NCBI GenBank assembly: GCA_944381395.1
Contig: CALWKY010000041.1
Location: 1 to 64,000, forward strand
DNA from: an uncultured Lachnospiraceae bacterium
Lineage (GTDB): Bacteria > Bacillota > Clostridia > Lachnospirales > Anaerotignaceae
DNA length: 64,000 bases
Direction of reading: 5' to 3'
The position numbers were made by a program, and so were the translations under genes. The notes beneath the pieces were generated by a model. The model was not told the origin of the DNA. It was given only the letters and a program-made list of their open reading frames with translations, and searched no databases. Shown piece by piece: positions 8,660 to 16,822 of the stretch; within the stretch, counting starts at the first letter, position 1, and each line of letters begins with the position of its first letter.

Positions 8660-9898
8660 TTAATCCTCCTCCATCTTTTTAAACACAACCGTTGCGTTAT
8701 GTCCGCCAAAGCCTAAAGAGTTAGACATTGCATAACGAACCTTTGTATGACGACCTTCATTGGGTACGATATCCAGATCACATTCCGGATCAGGCACCTG
8801 ATAGCCAATGGTAGCAGGTACAAAGTCGTTCTGTACGCTCAGTGCAGTAATAATGCCTTCTACCGCGCCCGCTGCGCCTAACAGATGCCCCATCATAGAT
8901 TTGGTAGAACTGATCATCACATGGTCTGCTGCCTCGCCAAAAGCCATACGAATCGCTTTTGTTTCACTCTTATCGTTCATAGGCGTGCTGGTTCCATGTG
9001 CGTTAATATAATCCACAGCTTCCGGAGAAATCTTTGCATCATCCATTGCCTGCTTCATGCAGTATGCAGCCATACTGCCGTCAGGCATAGGTGCTGTAAT
9101 ATGGTATGCATCACAGTTTGCGCCATAGCCAACTACTTCACAGTAAATCTTCGCGCCACGTGCCTTTGCATGCTCATACTCTTCCAGAACCAGAATACCC
9201 GCACCTTCACCAATGACAAAACCATTTCGTTCCTTGTCAAAAGGAATGGATGCTCTAAGGGGATCCTTATTGGTGCTTAATGCTGTCAATGTTGTAAAAC
9301 CGCCAACACCCAAAGGGTTGATTGCGGCTTCTGTACCACCGCACAGCATCAAATCTCCATAGCCATCCCGAATATAACGGAATGCCTCGCCGATAGCATT
9401 GGTACCGCCTGCACAAGCTGTTACCACACAGCTGCACATACCATGGAAACCATAATCAATGGCAATACGACCAGCTGCCATATTGGAAATAGACTTGGGA
9501 ACAAAATAAGGGGAGCAGCGATCATAACCCTTGTCTATGCAATGCAGGTCTTCTTCCTGGATAGACTGTAAGCCGCCAATACCACTGGAAACAATAACAC
9601 CACAACGCATCTTATCCAGTTTTTCCAAATCAAAAGCCGCATCTTCCACCGCTTCATGGGCAGCATACAGTGCGTAAGTAATAAAAGGGTCAATCCTACG
9701 TAATTCTCTTTTATCTACTACGTTTTCAGGATGGAAGTCTTTTAACTCTGCGGCCAAAGTAACTTTTCTTGCAGAAGCATCATAGTGGGTAATGGGTGCA
9801 ATACCACATTTACCCGCCTGCACAGACTCCCACAGTTCTGCTACAGAATTGCCGATGGGTGTTACTGCGCCCATACCGGTAATTACTACTCTTCTCAT
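8660..9898 (-). CDS. fabF: 3-oxoacyl-[ACP] synthase II FabF
   Basis: Condenses malonyl-ACP with acyl-ACP in chain elongation. The thiolase-fold catalytic triad is visible: Cys in VVTACAGGTNAIG, His in NAHGTSTPMND and His in KSMMGHLLGAAG. The reading frame can be extended to 9922, but the ATG at 9898 overlaps the fabG stop as ATGA and gives the usual MRRVVITGMG N-terminus, so the protein is 412 residues, the normal length. Translation is probably coupled to fabG. Confidence 0.96.
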   Translation of the reverse strand: MRRVVITGMGAVTPIGNSVAELWESVQAGKCGIAPITHYDASARKVTLAAELKDFHPENVVDKRELRRIDPFITYALYAAHEAVEDAAFDLEKLDKMRCGVIVSSGIGGLQSIQEEDLHCIDKGYDRCSPYFVPKSISNMAAGRIAIDYGFHGMCSCVVTACAGGTNAIGEAFRYIRDGYGDLMLCGGTEAAINPLGVGGFTTLTALSTNKDPLRASIPFDKERNGFVIGEGAGILVLEEYEHAKARGAKIYCEVVGYGANCDAYHITAPMPDGSMAAYCMKQAMDDAKISPEAVDYINAHGTSTPMNDKSETKAIRMAFGEAADHVMISSTKSMMGHLLGAAGAVEGIITALSVQNDFVPATIGYQVPDPECDLDIVPNEGRHTKVRYAMSNSLGFGGHNATVVFKKMEED

Positions 9899-10632
9899 AT
9901 TGCCATACCTCCGTCTACGCACAATACCTGTCCTGTAATATAGCCGCTTTCTTCGCCAGCTAAAAATGCTACTGCGTTTGCCACATCCTCCGCAGCGCCC
10001 ATTGCATGGAAAGGAATCGCCTGCAAAACTGCCTCTTTCGCTTTTTCTGTCATTTTTTCTGTCATTGCTGTTTCAATCATGCCAGGTGCAATGGCATTTA
10101 CCGTAATCTTTCTGGAAGCCAATTCTCTTGCCAGAGATTTTGTCATGCCAATCACAGCAGCTTTGCTGGCAGCATAGTTCATTTGTCCCACATTGCCCAG
10201 GATACCTACTACACTGCTGATATTTACAATCTTACCCGATCTTTGCTTCAGCATTACCTTGCTGGCAGCACGCATCATGTAAAAACTGCCTTTCAGATTT
10301 ACATTCAATACCGCATCCAGATCTTCATCGCTCATGCGCATCAGAAGATTATCTCTGGTAATACCGGCATTATTGACTAATACATCCAGTCTTCCGCCAA
10401 ATTCCAATGTCTTCTGTACCAGCGCATCGCAATCTGCAGAATGAGAAACATCAGCCTTAACCGCTAATGCTTCTACACCTTCTGCTTGGCACAGACGAAC
10501 AGTCTCTGCAGCCGCTTCTTCTCCAGACTGGTAGTTAAATACAACCTGCATGCCAGCCTTTGCCAATCTCACGCAAATTGCTCTGCCAATACCACGGCTA
10601 CCGCCAGTTACCAGTGCAACTTTCTTTTCCAT
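9895..10632 (-). CDS. fabG: 3-oxoacyl-[ACP] reductase FabG
   Basis: NADPH-dependent short-chain dehydrogenase that reduces 3-oxoacyl-ACP. It has the TGGSRGIG cofactor loop, NNAGIT, the Ser of NISSVVG and the YAASKA catalytic Tyr/Lys, with the C-terminal YITGQVLCVDGG typical of FabG. The ATG at 10632 overlaps the fabD TGA by one base; a GTG one codon earlier is an alternative. AGGAGGTG lies upstream inside the fabD end. Normal length. Confidence 0.96.
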   Translation of the reverse strand: MEKKVALVTGGSRGIGRAICVRLAKAGMQVVFNYQSGEEAAAETVRLCQAEGVEALAVKADVSHSADCDALVQKTLEFGGRLDVLVNNAGITRDNLLMRMSDEDLDAVLNVNLKGSFYMMRAASKVMLKQRSGKIVNISSVVGILGNVGQMNYAASKAAVIGMTKSLARELASRKITVNAIAPGMIETAMTEKMTEKAKEAVLQAIPFHAMGAAEDVANAVAFLAGEESGYITGQVLCVDGGMAI

Positions 10633-11870
10633 CACGCAATGAACACCTCCTGCTTTTCCAATTCTTCCAGATCTTCTACAGTTTCTACTTTATATACATT
10701 GATTTCCTTACCCATTGCTTTGGCTGTTTTTTTCAAGAAGCCGCTTAATGCGTTGCCGGGACCAATTTCAATGAAGTTTTCCGCGCCTGCTTCTAAGAAT
10801 TTCCGCAAATCAGACTCAAATTTTACACTGCTTTGTACCTGTTTCGTTAACAACTCACCAATATTTTCTCCAGACTTTAGGAAATCACCCGTAGCATTCA
10901 TGGCGACAGGCACTTTCGGCTTACCGAAATTCAGGTTTTCAAAATATTTTTTCAGTGCAACACCAGCAGGTGCCATATATTTTGTATGGAAAGGTCCACT
11001 TACATTCAAACGTACTGCACGGCGCATGCCCTTTTCTTTTAAGTATGCTTCCGCGGCAGCAACAGCGGGTTCATCACCACAAATAACATACTGACCTAAG
11101 CAGTTATAGTTTGCAACGGTTACAAAACCTTTATCCTGCACCGCTTCACACGCTTCTTCCACATCTTCAGACTTCATGCCCAAAATAGCACTCATGCTGC
11201 AGCTTAATCCTTTTGCTGCTTCAGCCATAGCCTTACCACGGAAAGCAGTTAAGTCAATGAGTGTTTTTACATCAAATACACCTGCCGCATATAAAGCGCT
11301 ATATTCGCCTAAGCTCAAGCCGCAGACACCATCCGGCAAAATGTTCTTTTCTTTCAATACTGCGGTAACACCTGCTGCAAACAAGGACATGCAAGGCTGT
11401 GTATATTCTGTCTGGGAAAGTTTTTCCAAAGGACCTTCACTCATCAATTTTTTCCAGTTGAAGGGAAGCTTCGCATGATCTACCACTTCACGATAAGACT
11501 CATATTTATCATAAAAATCTTTGCCCATGCCGACTTTCTGGCTGCCTTGACCCGCGTATAAAAATACAGTCTTGATGGGTTTTACAGGTTTTTCTTCCTT
11601 CTTTTTTAAACTGAGTTTCGGGATATGGATCTCTTTGATTTTCTTTGTAATCTTTGCAGTTTCAACAGGTTTCTTTTTTGCCTTATGCGCTTTTTTACTC
11701 TTTGCAGCTTTTTTTATTTCTTGTTTTTCCTGTTCTTTTTTCGCAGCTGCAGCAGATTTTTCATTTTCTGCGCCTTGTTCTGCTTTTCCCTGCTTTTTCA
11801 GCTGTAATGCTTGCAAAGACTTTTTAATATCCAAAGAACGCAAGGACACCTTGAGTTTCAGTGGTTTCAC
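10632..11870 (-). CDS. fabD: Malonyl-CoA:ACP transacylase with a Lys-rich N-terminal extension
   Basis: Loads malonate from CoA onto ACP. The catalytic part (residues about 99-412) has GQGSQ at 107-111, the nucleophile Ser in GLSLGEYSAL and the His in GPFHTKYM, and by itself matches normal FabD length. It is preceded by about 98 residues rich in Lys and Ala (32 Lys in the first 100) with no hydrophobic segment, predicted to be a charged helix or disordered. The start is a GTG in a GTGA overlap with the preceding gene, with GGAGG eight bases upstream. No ATG, GTG or TTG was seen at the junction between extension and enzyme, so the extension appears to be translated. Its role is unknown; binding to ACP, nucleic acid or ribosome is conceivable. 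Confidence 0.93.
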   Translation of the reverse strand: MKPLKLKVSLRSLDIKKSLQALQLKKQGKAEQGAENEKSAAAAKKEQEKQEIKKAAKSKKAHKAKKKPVETAKITKKIKEIHIPKLSLKKKEEKPVKPIKTVFLYAGQGSQKVGMGKDFYDKYESYREVVDHAKLPFNWKKLMSEGPLEKLSQTEYTQPCMSLFAAGVTAVLKEKNILPDGVCGLSLGEYSALYAAGVFDVKTLIDLTAFRGKAMAEAAKGLSCSMSAILGMKSEDVEEACEAVQDKGFVTVANYNCLGQYVICGDEPAVAAAEAYLKEKGMRRAVRLNVSGPFHTKYMAPAGVALKKYFENLNFGKPKVPVAMNATGDFLKSGENIGELLTKQVQSSVKFESDLRKFLEAGAENFIEIGPGNALSGFLKKTAKAMGKEINVYKVETVEDLEELEKQEVFIA

Positions 11871-12937
11871 TGTTCATTCCTCCATTCTGAAATAATTGAC
11901 TGCATCAATTCAGGAACTGTTGTCATCTCATTTACACGACTTGCATTTTCACCGCAGAAGAACAGACCGTTTTCCTGATCTCCTTCTGCTGCTGCAACTA
12001 ACGCTCGGCTAATGCAATAAGGCGTTTTTAAGCCCTTCGGGCAAGCCGACAGGCAAAGATTGCAATGCAGCGCCGGATATTTTTCTCCTGCGCGCAGACG
12101 AGCCAAAAGAGGACTTTCAATGGCTCTAGCAGGCATGCCTACAGGGCTTTGAATAATATGAATGTCTTCTTCTTTTGCTTGAATTATCATCTGTTTAAAA
12201 CCATCTGCCGCATCGCACTCTTGTGTGGCAATAAAACGTGTGGCAATTTGCACACCAGCCGCACCCAGTTTCATAAAATGTGCCATATCTTTTCCGTCAA
12301 AAACACCGCCCGCTACAAATACAGGGATTTTTTTGCCGTATTTTTCTTCATAGGGAGCAATGGCAGTAAATACTTCTGCCAATAACGCATCATTTTCTTT
12401 TGCAGTACCGTTCAGAAGATCTTCTTTCTTAAAGCCTAAATGTCCACCTGCTTTATAACCTTCTAACACCAAAAAATCAGGGATGACACCAAATTGTCTA
12501 TCATATGTTTTGCACAATAGCGCTGCCGCTCTTCCGCTAGAGACAATCGGCGCGCAAAGGGTATTGCTTCCTTTTGTAGACTGGGGCAGCTTTAAAGGCA
12601 AACCTGCACCGGAAATAATGGCGTCAGCACCAGCTGCTACAGCTGTATCACAATATTCTTTATAAATAGCAGAGGCCACCATAATATTGACACCGATTAG
12701 CCCATTACCGCCGGCAATTTCTTTTGCTTTTTGAATTTCCCGGGTAAGTGCGCGAAGATTTGCTTCTGTTGTCGCCGTTTCAAAATCCGGCTCATGGAAA
12801 CCAATATTGGCGGAGCTAATGACGCCCATACCGCCGCACTTTGCCACGGCGCCAGCTAATTTAGAAAGGGAAATGCCGACACCCATACCGCCCTGAATAA
12901 TAGGAACGGGTAATTCTTTTCCGGATAATTTCATCAT
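11867..12937 (-). CDS. FabK-like / nitronate monooxygenase-family flavoprotein with C-terminal Cys cluster
   Basis: FMN-dependent TIM-barrel protein of the nitronate monooxygenase / enoyl-ACP reductase II family. FMN-binding signatures are IIQGGMGVGIS at the N-terminus, GGHLGF with the active-site His, and VAGGVFDG and GAAGVQIATRF in the phosphate-binding region. It is 356 residues, about 45 longer than the neighbouring FabK, the excess being a C-terminal region containing C-x2-C-x3-C and further Cys residues that could hold a metal or Fe-S cluster. It lies directly between fabK and fabD with overlapping or adjoining ends. Whether it is a second enoyl reductase, a nitronate monooxygenase or an electron-transfer partner cannot be decided here. 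Confidence 0.82.
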   Translation of the reverse strand: MMKLSGKELPVPIIQGGMGVGISLSKLAGAVAKCGGMGVISSANIGFHEPDFETATTEANLRALTREIQKAKEIAGGNGLIGVNIMVASAIYKEYCDTAVAAGADAIISGAGLPLKLPQSTKGSNTLCAPIVSSGRAAALLCKTYDRQFGVIPDFLVLEGYKAGGHLGFKKEDLLNGTAKENDALLAEVFTAIAPYEEKYGKKIPVFVAGGVFDGKDMAHFMKLGAAGVQIATRFIATQECDAADGFKQMIIQAKEEDIHIIQSPVGMPARAIESPLLARLRAGEKYPALHCNLCLSACPKGLKTPYCISRALVAAAEGDQENGLFFCGENASRVNEMTTVPELMQSIISEWRNEQ

Positions 12938-12938
12938 A

Positions 12939-13871
12939 TTAATTCTCCTGACTGAGATTTCGGATTACAATCTGATACTCTTTTTCCATTTCAGCAAAGA
13001 TCTCTGCAATGGGCTGAATTTTATGTACTAAGCCAACTACCTGACCTGCCATCAAAGAGCCCGTCTTTGTATCTCCTTCAAAAACTGCACGGCGCAGAGA
13101 GCCTAATGTATACTTTTCCAGTTCTTCCTTTCCTGCACCAGCTTTTTCCTTCAAAATATATTCTCTAGACATCTGGTTTTTGATAATACGCACAGGAGTA
13201 CCGCCAATTCTACCGGTTACAACAGTTGCATTATCGCCTGCCTTCAAGACAGCTTCTTTATAAGCAGCATGAATGGGGCATTCTTCCGCACTAAGCAGTC
13301 TGGTACCCATCTGTACACCACATGCACCCAGTGCATATACTGCAGCAACACCACGACCATCTGCAATACCGCCTGCTGCAATAACAGGAATATTGACTGC
13401 ATCTACAACCTGGGGTACCAGAGCCATAGTTGTCATCTCACCTACATGGCCACCGCTTTCAGTACCTTCTGCAATCACAGCGTCCGCACCTGCGCGCTCC
13501 ATCAATTTTGCCAATACAACACTGGAAACAACAGGCATTACTTTGATGCCGTTTGCTTTCCACTTTGCCATATATTTACCGGGGTTTCCAGCGCCAGTTG
13601 TTACAATCTTAACGCCTTCTTCCACAACAATATCTGCCATTTGGTCTGCTTCCGGATGCATTAACATCAGATTCACGCCAAAGGGGCGATCTGTCAGACT
13701 CCTGCATTTGCGAATATTTTCTCTGAGCATTTCTGCGCGCATGCCGCCCGCACCAATTAAACCAAGACCGCCCGCATTGCTGACTGCGGCCGCAAACTCA
13801 CCTGTCGCAATATTTGCCATACCGCCCTGAATAAAAGGATAACGGATGCCCAGCATTTTATCCAACTTCAT
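12939..13871 (-). CDS. fabK: Enoyl-[ACP] reductase II FabK
   Basis: FMN-dependent, NAD(P)H-using enoyl-ACP reductase that completes each elongation cycle; it replaces FabI in many Firmicutes. The sequence shows RYPFIQGGMANIAT, GANNPGK-like GAGNPGKYM, the diagnostic AEGTESGGHVGEMTTM with catalytic His, and VIAAGGIADGRG plus MGTRLLSAEEC. The frame opens at 13895, but GGGAGGAGG precedes the ATG at 13871, giving 310 residues, close to the usual size. Position between fabH and fabD matches streptococcal and clostridial fab clusters. Confidence 0.94.
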   Translation of the reverse strand: MKLDKMLGIRYPFIQGGMANIATGEFAAAVSNAGGLGLIGAGGMRAEMLRENIRKCRSLTDRPFGVNLMLMHPEADQMADIVVEEGVKIVTTGAGNPGKYMAKWKANGIKVMPVVSSVVLAKLMERAGADAVIAEGTESGGHVGEMTTMALVPQVVDAVNIPVIAAGGIADGRGVAAVYALGACGVQMGTRLLSAEECPIHAAYKEAVLKAGDNATVVTGRIGGTPVRIIKNQMSREYILKEKAGAGKEELEKYTLGSLRRAVFEGDTKTGSLMAGQVVGLVHKIQPIAEIFAEMEKEYQIVIRNLSQEN

Positions 13872-13919
13872 TGTTTTTCCTCCTCCCTTTCGCATTTTTG
13901 CGAAAGTTAATCTTCCAAA

Positions 13920-14855
13920 TCAAATAGAAAACAGTGTACTGCTCCAGGTGAAACCTGCACCAAAGCCTACACAGATTACTTTCATTCCTTCTTTTAACAT
14001 TCCATTTTCGAATAATTCGTCTAATACCAGTGGAATGCTTGCTGCGGATGTATTGGCATATCGGTCAATATTCATCACAAATTTTTCTTCTTGACCGGGG
14101 TATTTTTTCCGCACGTGCTCGATAATTCTACTATTTGCCTGATGACAGATCACATAATCCACATCATCCATTTGTAAATTTGCATCTTGCAGTATCTGTT
14201 CTACTGCCTGTTGAATCACTGTAACCGCAAAACGAAAAACCGCATTCCCCTGCATTTTTAATTTTGGATTGGGATATCCAACACCTTCGCAGACCAGTGC
14301 TTCATCATTTCCCCTTGCCCATGCGCGATGATAGAAAATGCCTTCTGACAGTGTTAAAACTGCAGCTGCCGCACCATCGCCAAATAAAACACAAGTAGAG
14401 CGGTCCTCATAGTCCAATATTCTGGATAGTTCTTCACTACCCACTAAAAGCGCATATTTCTTTTTACTGCTATGCAACAGACTTTTGCAAATTTCCAATC
14501 CATAAAGAAAGCCAGAACAAGCTGCATTGATATCAAATGCCAGCATCTCCTCACCTGCACCCAGCCGTTGCTGCAGCATACAAGCCATAGAAGGAAATGC
14601 ATAGGTAGGTGTTGTTGTCGCAACAACAATGACACCAATCTGATTACGATCAATCCCTGCTTTTTCCAAAGCTTTTTGTGCCGCAGCTTCTGCCAGATCC
14701 AGACAAGTTTCGCTTTCGCAACAATATCTCTGTAAAATACCTGTTCTGGTTCGAATCCATTCGTCGCTGGAATCTACCGTTTCACAAAGCGCGTCATTCG
14801 ATACGATCTTTTTGGGAAGAGCTCTGCCTGTTGCGATAATTTTGATTGATTCCAT
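13920..14855 (-). CDS. fabH: 3-oxoacyl-[ACP] synthase III FabH
   Basis: Starts fatty-acid synthesis by condensing acetyl- or branched acyl-CoA with malonyl-ACP. Triad residues are seen as Cys in INAACSGFLYG, His in VICHQANSRI and Asn in YANTSAASIP. The frame opens at 14927, but GAGG stands six bases before the ATG at 14855 and the N-terminus MESIKIIATGRALP is typical; 14867 is a second candidate. It follows acpP after a hairpin at 14931-14956, so its expression may be lower than that of acpP. Confidence 0.95.
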   Translation of the reverse strand: MESIKIIATGRALPKKIVSNDALCETVDSSDEWIRTRTGILQRYCCESETCLDLAEAAAQKALEKAGIDRNQIGVIVVATTTPTYAFPSMACMLQQRLGAGEEMLAFDINAACSGFLYGLEICKSLLHSSKKKYALLVGSEELSRILDYEDRSTCVLFGDGAAAAVLTLSEGIFYHRAWARGNDEALVCEGVGYPNPKLKMQGNAVFRFAVTVIQQAVEQILQDANLQMDDVDYVICHQANSRIIEHVRKKYPGQEEKFVMNIDRYANTSAASIPLVLDELFENGMLKEGMKVICVGFGAGFTWSSTLFSI

Positions 14856-14930
14856 TTTTCGCCTCATCCATGATCCTAAAAAGATTTTTATTCTTATATA
14901 ATCGAAATCTAATATTTTCCTCTGCAAAGG

Positions 14931-14956
14931 AAAAACGGTGATGAATCACCGTTTTT
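14931..14956 (-). terminator. Hairpin terminator or attenuator between acpP and fabH
   Basis: An 11-bp perfect stem (AAAAACGGTGA and complement) with a four-base loop ends in TTTTT on the minus strand, 15 bases after the acpP stop. Partial termination here would keep acyl carrier protein mRNA in excess over the enzymes. Confidence 0.75.
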
Positions 14957-14971
14957 CGCATTTGCTTTTCA

Positions 14972-15202
14972 TTAAGCCATATGGGCGTCGATGTAATCCA
15001 CAATATCCTTTACGGTTTTGAATTCCATCAAGCTTTCTTCATCAATGGTCAGGTTGAATGCTTCTTCCAGAGCCATGCTTACTTCCATAGCATCCAGAGA
15101 ATCCATGTGCAGTCCTTCCTTCAGGTCAGCGTCCATAACAACGTCTTCTTCTGCACAGTTAATGGTTTCTACGATTACATCCTTAACCTTATCAAATGTC
15201 AT
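14972..15202 (-). CDS. acpP: Acyl carrier protein
   Basis: Carries growing acyl chains on a 4'-phosphopantetheine arm. The 76-residue acidic helical protein has the modification motif HMDSLDAMEV. The frame opens at 15229, but GGAGG eight bases before the ATG at 15202 gives the usual MTFDKVKDVIVE start. First gene of the fab operon, just after the promoter and inverted repeats at 15228-15297. Confidence 0.95.
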   Translation of the reverse strand: MTFDKVKDVIVETINCAEEDVVMDADLKEGLHMDSLDAMEVSMALEEAFNLTIDEESLMEFKTVKDIVDYIDAHMA

Positions 15203-15227
15203 AATTCCATCCTCCATAAAAACAATC

Positions 15228-15263
15228 AAATTATTTAGTTAAATAATTTTAGATAAATTATTT
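15228..15263 (-). promoter_or_regulatory. Tandem inverted repeats, candidate FabT-like operator
   Basis: A perfect 10-2-10 palindrome (AAATTATTTA GT TAAATAATTT, 15228-15249) is followed by a third half-site AAATTATTT at 15255-15263, which forms a second dyad with the middle half-site. The repeats run from about the transcription start to +36 of the acpP promoter, a position where a bound MarR dimer would block RNA polymerase. The half-site differs from the streptococcal FabT box and from the FapR box, so the link to the operon's MarR gene is inference. Confidence 0.6.
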
Positions 15264-15269
15264 GTATTG

Positions 15270-15297
15270 ATTATACCATATCAGACTTGTTTGTCAA
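15270..15297 (-). promoter_or_regulatory. Sigma-A promoter of the fab operon
   Basis: On the minus strand a perfect TTGACA (15292-15297) and perfect TATAAT (15270-15275) are 16 bp apart, with an extended -10 TGG. This is among the strongest promoters in the window, fitting a repressed rather than activated operon. Confidence 0.8.
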
Positions 15298-15755
15298 CAT
15301 ATTTTTACGAATCTGGAAATTTTTTGAAATTGGCCACTATAAAAACAGAGTCTTTTTCATCTCATATATCAAAATAGGACAAGCTGTAATATCATCTCCT
15401 TAGAATCATAGGCGGTTTCCGTTGATTACAGACTTTAATGTACTTCTCTGAAACCACTGAAAACAAAGAATTTTACTGTAGTCCGCTTGCCGTAATTCCT
15501 TTATCCAATGTTACGTCGTTTCAACAACGCCCGCGCCGCTCATATGGGCAAAAGCAAAGATGATGCAAATTTATAACAGAATATCACAGAGTATGGCATC
15601 GGGAGCCCGTAAAATATGTGCGGTATATGGTATCCAGTATCGTATGATAGTATGTATCGCATCGGACGTTTTTCTTATTCTGGTAATCGTGACTTCTCAG
15701 CGTTTCCGGGATGATTCCTATCTGACGGAGCTTTTTTCCTGTAACTCTTTCATTA
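15298..15755. other. Intergenic stretch without a recognisable gene, left edge of the insert
   Basis: About 460 bases lie between the fab promoter and the AraC gene. Short open frames exist on both strands (the longest about 76 codons, plus strand, from 15560), but none has a ribosome site with a recognisable product. The minus strand holds interrupted coding-like pieces with a base composition like the following insert, which may be decayed gene debris from the integration. Confidence 0.35.
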
Positions 15756-16643
15756 TCATCTTTTCTGTAACCGATACTGTCGTGGTGTGATTCCCGTTAA
15801 CTCGCGAAATCTTCTTGTATAATAACTCTGGCTGGAAAATCCGCAAGTTTGGGCAATATGCGCGATATCATAATCAGTGCTGATCAACATATCCATACTT
15901 TTGTGGAGACGGTAGCGGGTCAAATAATCAAAGATTGTTTGTCCGGATTGCTTTTTGAAATATCGGCAGCACTCGCTCCGGCTTAGGCCAATGTGCTTTG
16001 CGATCTCATCCAGGCTGGTTTCTTCTGCATAATGCTTCTGCAAGTACATCAATATCTCTCGAAACCGGACGTCCGCCGTTTTCATGTCTCTTCTGATATC
16101 ATTCTCTAAGTACACCCTAAGCAGCTTCCAAAGACGAAACACGTCGCTTATCAGTTCAAACTCATATCCTTCTTCTTTCTCATCGAACACCTTTGCCATC
16201 TCTGAAAGAAGCCGCAGAAGCTCTGATCCCTCTAGTGTATCCGGGCAGATCATCTTCGCATTCAGCCCCTCCTCTTCCAGTACTGGGCGCACGCTTTCAT
16301 CAAATAAACTGCTTGCCTTATCTGGACACAGGAAATCTGGAGGAATATCCAGGCAAAAGAAAGCCGCTTCCCTATCCAGATACGCTCTAGCCATATGGAC
16401 CCGTTGAGAGTTAATAAAGATTCCTTCCCCTGTTGGAACTAACGTTTTCTGTGATTCTGTGCCCCAATACACTGTCCCGCGGATCGTCAGACAAAGCTGA
16501 AGCTCCACGTGCCAGTGCCAATCGATGTAATCGTAAGTGCCAGGAGAAAATTCACTATAATAACACGCCACGGGAAATCCCGATATGCTATTGGTAATCT
16601 CCTGTTTATTAGAAACGATATTAAGTTTTTTAGCTGTCAGCAT
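15756..16643 (-). CDS. AraC-family transcriptional regulator
   Basis: 295 residues: an N-terminal cupin-like sensor domain (WHWHVELQLCLTIRGTVYW, GEGIFINSQRVHM) and a C-terminal pair of helix-turn-helix motifs (SLDEIAKHIGLSRSECCRYFK; IAHIAQTCGFSSQSYYTRRF) ending in the family signature GITPRQYR. AGGAG precedes the start. It is divergent from the diaminopropionate ammonia-lyase operon, so it probably activates that operon in response to the substrate or a product. Two GTTCATA repeats one helical turn apart in the shared upstream region are candidate binding half-sites. Codon use is richer in G and C than in the flanking genes. Confidence 0.9.
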   Translation of the reverse strand: MLTAKKLNIVSNKQEITNSISGFPVACYYSEFSPGTYDYIDWHWHVELQLCLTIRGTVYWGTESQKTLVPTGEGIFINSQRVHMARAYLDREAAFFCLDIPPDFLCPDKASSLFDESVRPVLEEEGLNAKMICPDTLEGSELLRLLSEMAKVFDEKEEGYEFELISDVFRLWKLLRVYLENDIRRDMKTADVRFREILMYLQKHYAEETSLDEIAKHIGLSRSECCRYFKKQSGQTIFDYLTRYRLHKSMDMLISTDYDIAHIAQTCGFSSQSYYTRRFRELTGITPRQYRLQKR

Positions 16644-16764
16644 CTCTTGTTCTCCTATATATAGATTCTGAAAAGAATAATACCATCAGTCATTCAATTC
16701 CGCAATATATTAATAAAAATCTCATAATATTGTGATAGAAATGCTCGTTATATCTCAATATACT

Positions 16765-16782
16765 GTTCATATACGGTTCATA
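16765..16782 (+). promoter_or_regulatory. Direct repeats, candidate AraC-type half-sites
   Basis: GTTCATA occurs at 16765-16771 and 16776-16782, 11 bp apart, in the divergent region 41 bases before the lyase start. AraC regulators bind direct half-sites on one face of DNA, which fits this spacing. No good -35 is seen, as expected for an activated promoter. Confidence 0.4.
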
Positions 16783-16822
16783 GGAGCAAAGCAAGACATA
16801 AACAAACCAGAGGGAAAACACC

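Noticed and set aside
15228-15263. FapR operator
   Set aside because: No fapR gene is seen and the repeats do not resemble the FapR consensus; the MarR gene in the operon is the better partner.
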